Assembly: GCA_003248755.1 (NCBI GenBank)
Contig: QFQW01000046.1
Coordinates: 1 to 27,444, forward strand
Direction of reading: 5' to 3'
Source of the DNA: Chryseobacterium sp.
Lineage (GTDB): Bacteria; Bacteroidota; Bacteroidia; Flavobacteriales; Weeksellaceae
DNA: 27,444 nucleotides
Under the pieces are notes generated by a model that was not told the DNA's origin, did no database searches, and worked only from the letters and a program-made list of their open reading frames with translations. This document shows, one piece after another, positions 6,671 through 15,442 of this stretch (the first letter of the stretch is position 1; each line of letters begins with the position of its first letter). The position numbers and the translations under genes were made by a program.

Positions 6671-9600
6671 TTATTCGGCTTATTTTTTACAGAATCAATT
6701 TTATTTACATTAGCTGACGCTGAATCAGATTTAAGTTTTTTTCGCTTTTTAAACAATCCTCTAAAGGAATTAAAACTCCTGCTATAAACAATTCCGGCTC
6801 CGTAGCTTTGGTTCGCTCCAGCAGTTGTCGCAACTCCCTGTCCAATATTTGAAGGTTTGGAATAAGCTCTGAATAATCTACTACCATTGTTGTTTCTACT
6901 CCAGTCATATTCTATAGTTCCTTCCGCAGATAGATAATTGGCATTGGTATTTTCTGTTCTGGTAACTGGTACGCCTAGCCCTGTTTTTACTGTAAACCTC
7001 GGAGAGAGGGCCAGACTTACATTGGTGTTGGCTCTATCGGATGTATTAGATCCCGGATCAGCACTGATGTAGTCCAAATTGATCTGAAATGCATTACTAA
7101 TCGTATTAATAACAGACCCTAATTGTTTGAATGCCACACTATAACCTGTATTCACTGCAGTTTGAGATGCATTGAACTTAACCCCGGAATTTGCAACATT
7201 AAAATTATTAAGAACCAATACGGATCCAAACTGAACAATCCTCTCATCATCGTTACTCATTTTGGTAGCCAGTGTTTCTCTTACTTGAGATGAAACATCC
7301 GGCGCAGAAACACCGAATTCTATATCGGGCTTGACAAGCGTTTTTGTAATTTTGGTTGTCAAAACTACATTAATTGGTTGAGTAAGAGTCATTCCCAGAT
7401 AGTCACCGGCATTAGTAACTGTTCTGGTATAATTGGCCGTAATATCCAAATCCGGAATCATTGGATTACCACTCCACTGGATATTACTATTTCTTGCAAT
7501 CTGGAATGTTCTATTAAGAATAGCTTTGGAGACAAATGTTCCATTATCAACAGTATATGTTCCGTTCATCAGGATATTTCCGCTTCTCTCCATCTTGAAT
7601 TTCAGGTTCCTGGCATCTCCTCTTACTGATATACTTCCCACATCATCACCAACCAAAACGTTTACCAGTGACCCTTTGTCTATTGTAACATCAAAATCAA
7701 TCAGCATATTAGCCCCTGATCTTTTCTTTTTTTCTACAGAGATAACACCTTCGTTATCACGTTTTAAAAATCTCAGAATCTTAAATTCCTCTACATTCGC
7801 TGTTGATGCACTATTAAAGGTAAAAGTACTATTATTTAGAATTCTGAGGCCATCATTTGGTGTGGAAATTTCCAATCCGGAAACCGGTCCGGTAACATAC
7901 AAGTCTCCTTTAGCAGTAACCCTTCCCCAAAACAAATCGTTATCATCTTGGGTAGAATTAAGAACCAGAAGATTATCAGCCCGCATAAGTAAATTGACCC
8001 CAAGAGATGATAGAGTTTCAAACTGTATAGAACCAGAAATATTTCCTTTTGAGTTTTCTCTACCGTCTCTTATTGCAATATTATTTAACAAAGCCAATCC
8101 TCTGGAAAGATTAATTACTGTATCATCAAAAGAATAATCAACTCCGGTAAACATCAACTTGAGGCCAAATCCTTTCAGGGCAATATCACCGCTATAATCT
8201 ATATCGTTTGTTGGTCCGGATATCTTAAGATCTCCGGTTGCTTTCCCACGAAAATTCCCAAATATTTCCTTCACAAATTGTTGAGCAAATCCAAGATCGA
8301 ACTCATTCATTTTAGCAATCATATCAAGAACAGGCGAAGAATGGTTGTTGTCAATTGTTCCTGTTACGTCCAGAGTGTTCTGACCCAATAAGCTAGAAGA
8401 TAACGCTTGAATACTTACATCAAAAACATTTGGTTTCTCGCTCTTTGTAATCCTTGTTTCCAGATTACCCATTGCATTACCATTCATAAAAATATCATTA
8501 ACATCTAGATCTACCAACGGCTCCAAATTATTGCCTGATTTCTTAATTTGAATAGTTCCGTTTGCAACCCCTTTTATATCCATTGTATTTTTATCCTTAC
8601 CGAATGCAAGTAATTTCGATATATCAAGATTTTCAACCTCAGCATCAGCGGTAAATTCTTTTCCGGATTTGAAGTCGGCATTTTTTATAAGCAATGCACT
8701 TTCATCAGAATAAACTCTAAGGTTTTCTATTAAAAAGTCTTTTTCTTTTTTTCTGTAAGTAATAGAGTGATTGAGCTCCGGACTTGTATCAACCGTCCAT
8801 GCTATATCATTGAATTTGACAGTTGTAGGCTCAAAACGTAAAACATAATCCCCAACCTTATTGGTCGTTTGATTGATATTGACAGCATATTCTTTCATTT
8901 GCTTATCTGTCTCATCTTCCAAAGTTCCAAGTTTGAAAACTGTCCCAATATGTAAAACCTGAGCATTTTCATTATTGGCAGTTAGCTTTACATCCTGTAA
9001 GACATGGTTTCCATATTGTCCTCTTTTAACAGTAGTAAACAGTTGTTCAGGATTAGCAGTATTAACTTTTAAGCTCAAACTATCAACCATTACACTGTCT
9101 GATACTTTGTTGAGATTCGGCTGGAAAGTAGCGTCGGTTTCAGCTAGAAACTTCTCCGCTTCACTTAGCTCTTTTTTACTTGTCATAACATACTTGATAC
9201 GGGCAGCATCTGCGTTCAGTATCAAATCATTAGTTTCTCCTATATAGTTTCCGGAAACTTTTGCACCATCCGGCAATTCAAGATCTGGAACAAAGAAAGA
9301 AACCAATCCTTGTTTAACATCAAAATCAAATTCGAAATTCTGTCTGTTATAAGTTTTCTTCGGTGGATTACCCACAAGAATCTTATTGATGCTGTTACCA
9401 ACCATATTCCCAATATCTTCCAAATTGAATTTACCGGAAATTCTGCCAGTAACAGCTCCAGGCGCATCTACCGAAACGATTCTGTTTCCATTTTCAAAGA
9501 AAGCTTTGAGTTTAGAATCCGGTATATGAAGTTTTTGTGCAGTCGAGTTCAGTGTAAGATTCTGAATATTAGTATCAAGATTTAAATCATTAAGATTGGT

Positions 9601-11316
9601 CATTGAAACTTTTCCAACAAGTCTTCCGCTTACAGAATTGGTATCACCAGCAGAAATACCAAAATACTTCAAATCAACATATTTGATATTCGCATCAAAA
9701 TCCGCCAATAATCTTTTGGAACTGAAATCTACAAAACCCTTGAAAGTTCCTTTTGCATGTGCATCATTGGAATTAACATTTCCTGTAAATCGTTTTTTAT
9801 TAAGCACTCCATCAATCGAAATATTATTAAGACTTTTGCCCATCAAATCGATATGATTAACATCCGAAGTGGTTTTCACATACATCGTATTCACATCAAA
9901 ACCTTCTCCCTGAACATTGAATTTCCCAGAAATCAAACCAACTTGCTTATTTTTGGTAAGTGCAGTTACATTCAAATCTTTGACTTCTGCAAGGCCCCTA
10001 TATTTCGGACGTTTTGTACTGTAATCCACTAGATTGAAGTTGGTCATTTTTGCCTGTCCGATTCCCGTAATCATATTACCTGTTGCATAGACTTGCTTTG
10101 GATTGACTCTTACAGAACCGTTATATTTTAATCTTCCAAAATCATCCGCAAAATTTCCCATTTTGGAAGAAATAAATTTTGGTAATGATGCTTTCAAACC
10201 TTTGTAAGTGAAGTCAGCGGAAACATTTTTACTTTCGATGAAAAACTTCTTGTCCAAAACGCTTGAAATTGTCATCTTTTTTGTGTTCAGATTGATTTCC
10301 TGCGAACGGATAAGGAAATTATTTAAAGTAAAATCATTCAGTGGTCCGGTCATCGTTCCTGAAATATTGATTGGTGTATAATTATCCCAATCCGGAACGA
10401 AATAACTCAAGTCATAACCACTTAACTGACTTCCCGGAATCATTTTCAAATCCCAATTAACTTTATTCCCAAAATCGGCAAACTTAGTTTTCGGGTCAAG
10501 GTTCATAGTCACTTCTCCTTGTAGCAAAGAATGGTCTGTATTGAAAGTCAGATTTCCTAATTTCAAATGTTTCTTCGTCAATTCAAAATTGGTGGAAAAA
10601 GTATCTACGATATGTTCTTTCCCGTATCGTTTTGTAATGAAATTGAAATTCCTGATATCAGCAGAAACATCAGATCCTTCTACTTTTAAAGAGGTGACAT
10701 TCAGATTCACTTTTCTTGCATCCAGCCATCTTCCAGCTTCTCCCGGATGATTTTCATTAATGATACTGGCAACGCCATTGATGATATCGAACTTCATGCC
10801 CATTTTGAAAGGTTTCTTCTTGGGGTCACGTGGTTTTCCGTCATCAAAATTATCAACGTATCGGATAAAATTACTGATACTGTCGCCTTTGTAAGTGATG
10901 ACGCGGACGGTTGGCTCAATAATCGTCGCTTGGTTGAATTTGATATCTCTCGTATTAAGGGCCAAAGCAACCCAATCCGAAGCCACTCGCAATTCTTTTG
11001 CTTTTACAAATTCGTAGCCTTTATAATCTTTCAGGTGAAGACCTTTTATAGTAACATCTCCGAAAAAATTGACATCTATATCATCTATAGACATTCCCAT
11101 TTTCAGATCTTTGTTCAAAAAATCAATAGCTTGATTAGCAATGTAACGCTTGGTAACAGGAAGATTAATGATAATCAGAATCAAAGCAACCAATGCAATG
11201 ATACTGTAAGAAACGGTGCTAAGAATGGTTAAAAAAAGCGGACGTTTCTTTTTGGTGACAGGGTTGTCATTGATTGGTTCTTCGTTATTTGTATTTTTAT
11301 TTTCTAACTTTGCCAT
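6667..11316 (-). CDS. tamB: TamB-like translocation/assembly module protein (DUF490)
   Basis: A 1549-residue AsmA-like/TamB protein, an envelope-spanning bridge of repeated beta-strands. In proteobacteria TamB works with TamA in outer-membrane protein assembly and TamB-like proteins help move phospholipid across the periplasm; the same role here is by family only. Residues 1-28 are cytoplasmic and charged, and residues about 29-52 form one transmembrane anchor (TVSYSIIALVALILIIINLP). The rest is a long run of beta-rich repeats. The TamB C-terminal (DUF490) domain covers roughly 1180-1470, including MIPDLDITANYTRTVTNAGD and the VQFGSVLVLNNF segment. A Lys-rich tail ends the protein. The frame is intact. 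The start ATG at 11316 lies 5 bp from the divergent tsaD start, so its promoter must sit within tsaD coding DNA. Confidence 0.93.
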   Translation of the reverse strand: MAKLENKNTNNEEPINDNPVTKKKRPLFLTILSTVSYSIIALVALILIIINLPVTKRYIANQAIDFLNKDLKMGMSIDDIDVNFFGDVTIKGLHLKDYKGYEFVKAKELRVASDWVALALNTRDIKFNQATIIEPTVRVITYKGDSISNFIRYVDNFDDGKPRDPKKKPFKMGMKFDIINGVASIINENHPGEAGRWLDARKVNLNVTSLKVEGSDVSADIRNFNFITKRYGKEHIVDTFSTNFELTKKHLKLGNLTFNTDHSLLQGEVTMNLDPKTKFADFGNKVNWDLKMIPGSQLSGYDLSYFVPDWDNYTPINISGTMTGPLNDFTLNNFLIRSQEINLNTKKMTISSVLDKKFFIESKNVSADFTYKGLKASLPKFISSKMGNFADDFGRLKYNGSVRVNPKQVYATGNMITGIGQAKMTNFNLVDYSTKRPKYRGLAEVKDLNVTALTKNKQVGLISGKFNVQGEGFDVNTMYVKTTSDVNHIDLMGKSLNNISIDGVLNKKRFTGNVNSNDAHAKGTFKGFVDFSSKRLLADFDANIKYVDLKYFGISAGDTNSVSGRLVGKVSMTNLNDLNLDTNIQNLTLNSTAQKLHIPDSKLKAFFENGNRIVSVDAPGAVTGRISGKFNLEDIGNMVGNSINKILVGNPPKKTYNRQNFEFDFDVKQGLVSFFVPDLELPDGAKVSGNYIGETNDLILNADAARIKYVMTSKKELSEAEKFLAETDATFQPNLNKVSDSVMVDSLSLKVNTANPEQLFTTVKRGQYGNHVLQDVKLTANNENAQVLHIGTVFKLGTLEDETDKQMKEYAVNINQTTNKVGDYVLRFEPTTVKFNDIAWTVDTSPELNHSITYRKKEKDFLIENLRVYSDESALLIKNADFKSGKEFTADAEVENLDISKLLAFGKDKNTMDIKGVANGTIQIKKSGNNLEPLVDLDVNDIFMNGNAMGNLETRITKSEKPNVFDVSIQALSSSLLGQNTLDVTGTIDNNHSSPVLDMIAKMNEFDLGFAQQFVKEIFGNFRGKATGDLKISGPTNDIDYSGDIALKGFGLKLMFTGVDYSFDDTVINLSRGLALLNNIAIRDGRENSKGNISGSIQFETLSSLGVNLLMRADNLLVLNSTQDDNDLFWGRVTAKGDLYVTGPVSGLEISTPNDGLRILNNSTFTFNSASTANVEEFKILRFLKRDNEGVISVEKKKRSGANMLIDFDVTIDKGSLVNVLVGDDVGSISVRGDARNLKFKMERSGNILMNGTYTVDNGTFVSKAILNRTFQIARNSNIQWSGNPMIPDLDITANYTRTVTNAGDYLGMTLTQPINVVLTTKITKTLVKPDIEFGVSAPDVSSQVRETLATKMSNDDERIVQFGSVLVLNNFNVANSGVKFNASQTAVNTGYSVAFKQLGSVINTISNAFQINLDYISADPGSNTSDRANTNVSLALSPRFTVKTGLGVPVTRTENTNANYLSAEGTIEYDWSRNNNGSRLFRAYSKPSNIGQGVATTAGANQSYGAGIVYSRSFNSFRGLFKKRKKLKSDSASANVNKIDSVKNKPNK
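11305..11312 (+). promoter_or_regulatory. Candidate -7 element of tsaD inside the tamB start region
   Basis: TAACTTTG fits TAnnTTTG and ends 9 bases before the tsaD ATG, predicting an almost leaderless transcript. It lies over the first codons of tamB. No TTG occurs at the usual 17-23 base spacing (a TTTG at 11288-11291 is 13 bases away), so the assignment is tentative. Confidence 0.4.
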
Positions 11317-11321
11317 CTATT

Positions 11322-12338
11322 ATGAGCGAGTCAATTATTTTAGGTATAGAATCTTCTTGCGACGATACTTCCGCAGCAATCATCAGGGATAGCAAAATCC
11401 TTTCCAATATTGCCGCCAATCAGGAAATCCATAACGAATATGGCGGTGTTGTTCCAGAACTGGCATCAAGAGCACATCAGCAAAACATTATTCCTGTCGT
11501 AGAAAAAGCTTTCTCAAAAGCAAATATACAACAAAATGACATTTGTGCGATTGGTTTCACACGAGGTCCGGGACTTTTAGGTTCTTTGCTTGTTGGGACG
11601 TCTTTTGCCAAATCTCTGGCGATGAGTTTGGACGTTCCTTTGATAGAAGTCAACCATTTGCAGGCTCATATTTTAGCCCATTTTATTGATGACGCCAACC
11701 CTACTCCACCTAGTTTTCCTTTTTTATGCTTGACAGTTTCCGGCGGTCATACGATGATTGTTTTGGTTAAGGATTATTTTGAGATGGAAATCATTGGAAA
11801 AACTATTGATGATGCCGCAGGTGAAGCGTTTGACAAAATCGGAAAAATTTTTGACCTCGATTACCCTGCCGGACCAATTGTGGATAGATTAGCTAAAGAA
11901 GGAAATCCTGACGCTTTCAAATTCAACAAGCCGAAAATGGAAGGTTACGATTATTCTTTCAGTGGGATTAAAACTTCGGTTTTATATTTTATTCAAAAAG
12001 AAGTGAAGAAAAATCCTGATTTTATTAAACATAATCTCAACGACCTTTGTGCTTCTGTTCAGAAATCTATCATTGAAATTTTGATGGATAAACTGGAAAA
12101 AGCGTCAACAGAACTTAATGTAAAAGATGTTGCTATTGCCGGTGGTGTTTCCGCCAATTCCGGTCTTAGAAAAGCAATAGAAAACAATCGAGAAAAACTC
12201 GGCTGGAACATCTTCATCCCAAAATTCGAATACACAACAGACAACGCCGCAATGATTGCAATGGTTGCGAAACTGAAATACGAACGTGGCGAGTTTACGG
12301 ATATCAGAACGACTGCGACTGCAAAGTATGATTTGTAG
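11322..12338 (+). CDS. tsaD: tRNA N6-adenosine threonylcarbamoyltransferase TsaD
   Basis: A 338-residue TsaD (Gcp/YgjD/Kae1 family), the catalytic subunit that moves the threonylcarbamoyl group from threonylcarbamoyl-AMP to A37 of tRNAs reading ANN codons (t6A). It acts in the cytoplasm with TsaB and TsaE, which are not in this window. Visible family motifs are GIESSCDDTSAAI (8-20), GPGLLGSLLVG (82-92), the metal-binding HLQAH pair (H112 and H116), SGGHT (140-144), DDAAGEAFDK (163-172) and GGVSANSGLR near the C-terminus. Length is normal. The frame extends 16 codons upstream, but MSESIILGIESSCDD is the normal N-terminus, so the start is ATG 11322. It heads a plus-strand run of genes ending with rsmE, another RNA-modification gene. 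Confidence 0.97.
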   Translation: MSESIILGIESSCDDTSAAIIRDSKILSNIAANQEIHNEYGGVVPELASRAHQQNIIPVVEKAFSKANIQQNDICAIGFTRGPGLLGSLLVGTSFAKSLAMSLDVPLIEVNHLQAHILAHFIDDANPTPPSFPFLCLTVSGGHTMIVLVKDYFEMEIIGKTIDDAAGEAFDKIGKIFDLDYPAGPIVDRLAKEGNPDAFKFNKPKMEGYDYSFSGIKTSVLYFIQKEVKKNPDFIKHNLNDLCASVQKSIIEILMDKLEKASTELNVKDVAIAGGVSANSGLRKAIENNREKLGWNIFIPKFEYTTDNAAMIAMVAKLKYERGEFTDIRTTATAKYDL

Positions 12339-12374
12339 ATTCTAAGTATTTTTCATCAATCAAATATTGCAGTT

Positions 12375-13019
12375 ATGGATATTGAAAAAGCAGAATATAT
12401 CATTACTTATTTTTCAAATCTTCTGAGTCGAGAAGAGCAAATTGCAATAAAACATACAAATTCGTGCATAATACGAGGTGATGATTTCGATAATCCACAA
12501 GTAAGAAACTTCTACCTAAAGCACGGATGGATTACTGAAGACCAAAAAGTTTTACAACTTTTGTTAAATGGTTATGATAACTTCCAAATTCAAACTGCAA
12601 AAAGAATTTTAGAACAAAATCCTGACAAAGTATTCTTTAATGAATGTCAAAAATGCGGAAAACTAGCAAGAACTCCTTTTGCCAGACAATGTAGATTCTG
12701 TGGGCATAATTGGCATTATCAAATTACAGCAAAATTTAGACTAATTTTTTCTACAAAAATTACAAATCGAGGACTATTTCTAACAGGGGAAATAATTGAA
12801 GGTGAATTATCAATGGAGGAAAATTTTATTGATTTAACTTTTGCAGGAATTAATAAAAAAACTAAAATAAAGAGCATCAATTCTGTACGAAAAATTGAGA
12901 ATAATCAACCTCTTAATTTAATTGCGCTTCAGATTAATGAAATCAACGAAGATGAAATCAAAACAATTATAAATTTTGGAAGTTCCTTTAATCCAATTGA
13001 TATTTTCAAAAGCATATAA
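12375..13019 (+). CDS. Unrecognised zinc-ribbon protein with EF-Tu-domain-2-like C-terminus
   Basis: A 214-residue soluble protein I cannot name. Residues 1-85 are mostly helical and charged. Four cysteines follow as CQKCGKLARTPFARQCRFCG (C91, C94, C106, C109), a CxxC-x11-CxxC zinc ribbon of rubredoxin/ribosomal-protein style, directly followed by HNWH. Residues about 117-200 have a beta-rich pattern like the barrel of translation GTPase domain 2: LIFSTKITNRGLFLTGEIIE, then a valley of short strands and LIALQINEINEDEIKT, comparable to the EF-Tu pattern FxxxGRGTVVTGRIERG. That comparison is mine by eye. No GTPase domain is present. It lies 36 bp after tsaD with no terminator between, so cotranscription is likely. 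RNA or ribosome binding is a reasonable guess from the fold but nothing proves it. Confidence 0.75.
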   Translation: MDIEKAEYIITYFSNLLSREEQIAIKHTNSCIIRGDDFDNPQVRNFYLKHGWITEDQKVLQLLLNGYDNFQIQTAKRILEQNPDKVFFNECQKCGKLARTPFARQCRFCGHNWHYQITAKFRLIFSTKITNRGLFLTGEIIEGELSMEENFIDLTFAGINKKTKIKSINSVRKIENNQPLNLIALQINEINEDEIKTIINFGSSFNPIDIFKSI

Positions 13020-13051
13020 AATTACGATAGAGAAAGAATATACCACGACTT

Positions 13052-13456
13052 ATGAAACTATTATTAGAAGAAAAACAACTCGGAACTCAGTCTAAAAAAA
13101 ATTTAAAATATTACTGGATTTTAGAAATGATTACAGGTAAAAATGAAGCGCCGGGCGACTCTGACGATTTTGGTTTGATAAGTTCTGAAACCGGTTTTAT
13201 TCAAAATATTAAAGAAGAAATTCTGGAAACTATCAATTCTGAAAATGTATTCAGTTTTCCTTACGAACCAAAAGAAGGCGATTTCTTATCCATCAAAAAC
13301 AACCTGAGAAAAAATGAATATCTGAATTTAATTTTCCTTAACAACATTTGGATTGAGGAAGTCTACATGTGTTCTTACCGAGAATGTGATACTGATATCT
13401 ATACGACTATGAAAACTGGAGTTGCTTTCATCAGTGAGAATGAAATTTGGTTTTAA
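13052..13456 (+). CDS. Hypothetical protein, 134 residues
   Basis: I do not recognise this protein. It is acidic and soluble, with no signal peptide or membrane segment. Visible features are a start MKLLLEEKQLGTQSKKNLKY, an acidic stretch GDSDDFGLISSETGF, and a C-terminal part with two cysteines (MCSYRECDTDIYTTMKTG) ending in ENEIWF. No catalytic motif is evident. It begins 32 bp after the zinc-ribbon gene on the same strand with no terminator between, so the two are probably cotranscribed. Codon use looks like that of the neighbours. Coding is supported by an open frame filling the gap between two genes with an ATG start. Confidence 0.65.
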   Translation: MKLLLEEKQLGTQSKKNLKYYWILEMITGKNEAPGDSDDFGLISSETGFIQNIKEEILETINSENVFSFPYEPKEGDFLSIKNNLRKNEYLNLIFLNNIWIEEVYMCSYRECDTDIYTTMKTGVAFISENEIWF

Positions 13457-13522
13457 AATCTACTTTTCATAAAGCCCAACATCCCAACAAAATCCCTATT
13501 TTTACACAAAAATTAAAAAGTT

Positions 13523-14404
13523 ATGGCTTCAGGATTCTTCGCAATCTTAGATGATATTGGTGCATTGATGGACGACATTGCAGTAACCAGCAAATTAGCA
13601 ACTAAAAAAACTGCCGGAATTCTTGGTGATGACCTCGCTGTAAATGCCGAAAAAGCAACCGGATTTCTATCTTCCCGTGAGATTCCTGTGCTTTGGGCCA
13701 TAACCAAAGGTTCATTCATCAACAAACTGATTATCCTCCCAATCATATTCCTTCTCAACTATTTTTTCCCAGAAGCTATAAAAGTAATTCTGGTTATTGG
13801 CGGCGTTTATTTAGCGTATGAAGGTGTTGAAAAAATCATCGAATTCCTTTTCCACAGAAACAAAAAAGGACACGAAGTTGTAGAAGAAAGCGCTTTACCC
13901 GAAGATGATGAGAATTCTGAAAAATCAAAAATAAGTTCTGCCATCAAAACGGATTTTATTTTGTCTTTGGAAATTGTCATCATCGCATTAGGTACAGTTA
14001 TCGAAAAAGAGCATCCTCTTTTAACGCAGATTATTGTGGTTACATTGGTTGCATTCATCGCAACAGTTGGTGTTTACGGAATTGTTGCTTTGATTGTCAG
14101 AATGGATGATGCAGGATTTTTCTTGATGAAAAAATCGGGGAACAAAGGGTTTTTCTCTGGTCTTGGGCAACTTCTTATTAAAGCTCTCCCAATTGTTATC
14201 AAAATTCTTGGTGTTGTTGGAACTATTGCTTTACTTTTGGTTTCAGGTGGAATTTTCCATCACAATATCGATTTTATACATCATATTGTTCCAACTAATA
14301 TTCCTGAGCAGATTCCGCAATTTGGATTGGGAATTGTTTTTGGTCTTGCAGCTGTCTTGGTAATTACTATTAGTAAAAAGATTATTGGATTGATAAAAAA
14401 ATAA
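13523..14404 (+). CDS. DUF808 family inner membrane protein (YedI-like)
   Basis: A 293-residue membrane protein of the DUF808/YedI family, whose function is not established. The N-terminus is very typical: MASGFFAILDDIGALMDDIA, then KTAGILGDDLAVNAEKATGF, and SSREIPVLWAITKGSFINK. About six membrane spans are visible, near residues 72-110, 148-168, 172-192, 222-245 and 268-288, with a charged cytoplasmic loop (EEVDD-like, rich in Glu and Lys) at about 115-140. Length agrees with E. coli YedI (about 305). It starts 66 bp after the preceding hypothetical gene. An AT-rich stretch with TATTTTTA just upstream is close to, but not exactly, a -7 promoter box, so it may have its own transcript. Confidence 0.92.
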   Translation: MASGFFAILDDIGALMDDIAVTSKLATKKTAGILGDDLAVNAEKATGFLSSREIPVLWAITKGSFINKLIILPIIFLLNYFFPEAIKVILVIGGVYLAYEGVEKIIEFLFHRNKKGHEVVEESALPEDDENSEKSKISSAIKTDFILSLEIVIIALGTVIEKEHPLLTQIIVVTLVAFIATVGVYGIVALIVRMDDAGFFLMKKSGNKGFFSGLGQLLIKALPIVIKILGVVGTIALLLVSGGIFHHNIDFIHHIVPTNIPEQIPQFGLGIVFGLAAVLVITISKKIIGLIKK

Positions 14405-14411
14405 AACGCAA

Positions 14412-14465
14412 ATTTTGTCATTCAGTAGGAATCCCAGCATTTAGATTCTTTCAGAATGACAAAAT
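14412..14465. repeat. Intergenic inverted repeat, likely dispersed REP-like hairpin
   Basis: ATTTTGTCATTC (14412-14423) and GAATGACAAAAT (14454-14465) are perfect 12-bp inverted arms. Pairing continues imperfectly inward (GTAGGAATC against GATTCTTTC), so the element is a hairpin of about 17 bp with several mismatches. There is no T run, so it is a poor terminator. From memory, GTCATTC...GAATGAC hairpins of this kind are multi-copy in flavobacterial intergenic DNA. Confidence 0.7.
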
Positions 14466-14486
14466 CTGCAAAATAATTAATACGAA

Positions 14487-15179
14487 ATGAAACTTTTTTT
14501 CGGACAGATTTTTCCTGATTTAATTATCGATTCTGATGAGCAACAGCACATTACAAAAGTTCTCAGAATGCGAGAAGGCGAAGAGATTTTCGTAACTGAC
14601 GGCAATGGAAATCTGGCTAAAGGAAATCTTGTTTTCGAAGGTAAAAAAGTTTTATTAGACGTTACCGAAATCAAAAAAAATCTTCCTGATTTTTCTCCAA
14701 AACTTCACATCGCAATTGCTCCAACAAAGAATATTGACCGAATCGAATTTTTTGTAGAAAAAGCTGTAGAAATGGGCATTTCGGAAATCAGTTTTATATT
14801 GACAGAAAAAACTGAACGCAAGAATATCAGCATCGAAAAATTGCGGAAACAAGCCATTTCAGCTTCGAAGCAAAGTCATCGGTTTCATTTTCCAAAAGTT
14901 AATGATCTGACCAAATTTTCTGAGTTTATGAAAAATTTGAATTCCGAAAATACTTTTGTAGCGCATTGTAATGAAAATTTGGAAAGAATCTCTTTAAATG
15001 ACATTCCAAAACTTGAAAACTACACTTTCCTAATCGGTCCGGAAGGCGATTTTTCGGATAAAGAAATTCAATTATTAGCAGAAAAAGGAATCAAAGCTGT
15101 TTCATTAGGAAATCAAAGATTACGAACGGAAACGGCAGGAATTTTTGTTGCTGCATGGAACTACGACAAAATGTTTTAA
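14487..15179 (+). CDS. rsmE: 16S rRNA (uracil-1498-N3)-methyltransferase RsmE
   Basis: A 230-residue SPOUT-class methyltransferase that methylates N3 of U1498 in helix 44 of 16S rRNA using S-adenosylmethionine. The N-terminal PUA-like RNA-binding part includes HITKVLRMREGEEIFVTDGN. The catalytic part carries IAPTKNIDRIEFFVEKAVEM, then the SAM-binding trefoil-knot motifs IGPEGDFSDKEI and SLGNQRLRTETAGI at the C-terminus. Length is close to E. coli RsmE (243). Start ATG at 14487. It is the last gene of the plus-strand run beginning at tsaD and ends at a strong terminator. A REP-like hairpin separates it from the DUF808 gene, so it may have its own promoter, which I cannot identify. Confidence 0.96.
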   Translation: MKLFFGQIFPDLIIDSDEQQHITKVLRMREGEEIFVTDGNGNLAKGNLVFEGKKVLLDVTEIKKNLPDFSPKLHIAIAPTKNIDRIEFFVEKAVEMGISEISFILTEKTERKNISIEKLRKQAISASKQSHRFHFPKVNDLTKFSEFMKNLNSENTFVAHCNENLERISLNDIPKLENYTFLIGPEGDFSDKEIQLLAEKGIKAVSLGNQRLRTETAGIFVAAWNYDKMF

Positions 15180-15205
15180 TATAATATTCAAATTAAGTAG
15201 TACAG

Positions 15206-15240
15206 AACTCCTTTCAAAAATTTGAAAGGAGTTTTTATTT
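15206..15240 (+). terminator. Strong intrinsic terminator after rsmE
   Basis: AACTCCTTTCAAA (15206-15218) and TTTGAAAGGAGTT (15221-15233) form a perfect 13-bp stem with a 2-base centre, followed by TTATTT. The remaining 15241-15442 is AT-rich; I see no gene and no exact promoter box in it. Confidence 0.85.
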
Positions 15241-15442
15241 ATTTTAAAACCTCAAAATAAATAATATTATAATACGATGTATTTTTTTATAGAAATCATC
15301 ACTCCTATATATTTTTTCACACAAAATAGTTAATGATATTTATAGTCGAAATAACATAGAAATTTCATTTAGTTTTTTTTGAATAAATGCTATTTATCGG
15401 TAAAATCTCTGAATTATTAAATACTAACAAAAATTAATACTT

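Noticed and set aside
7433..8137. Long plus-strand open frame (234 codons) antisense to tamB
   Set aside because: It is a shadow of the tamB frame: low-complexity protein text, no domain, and tamB is intact and well supported across the region.
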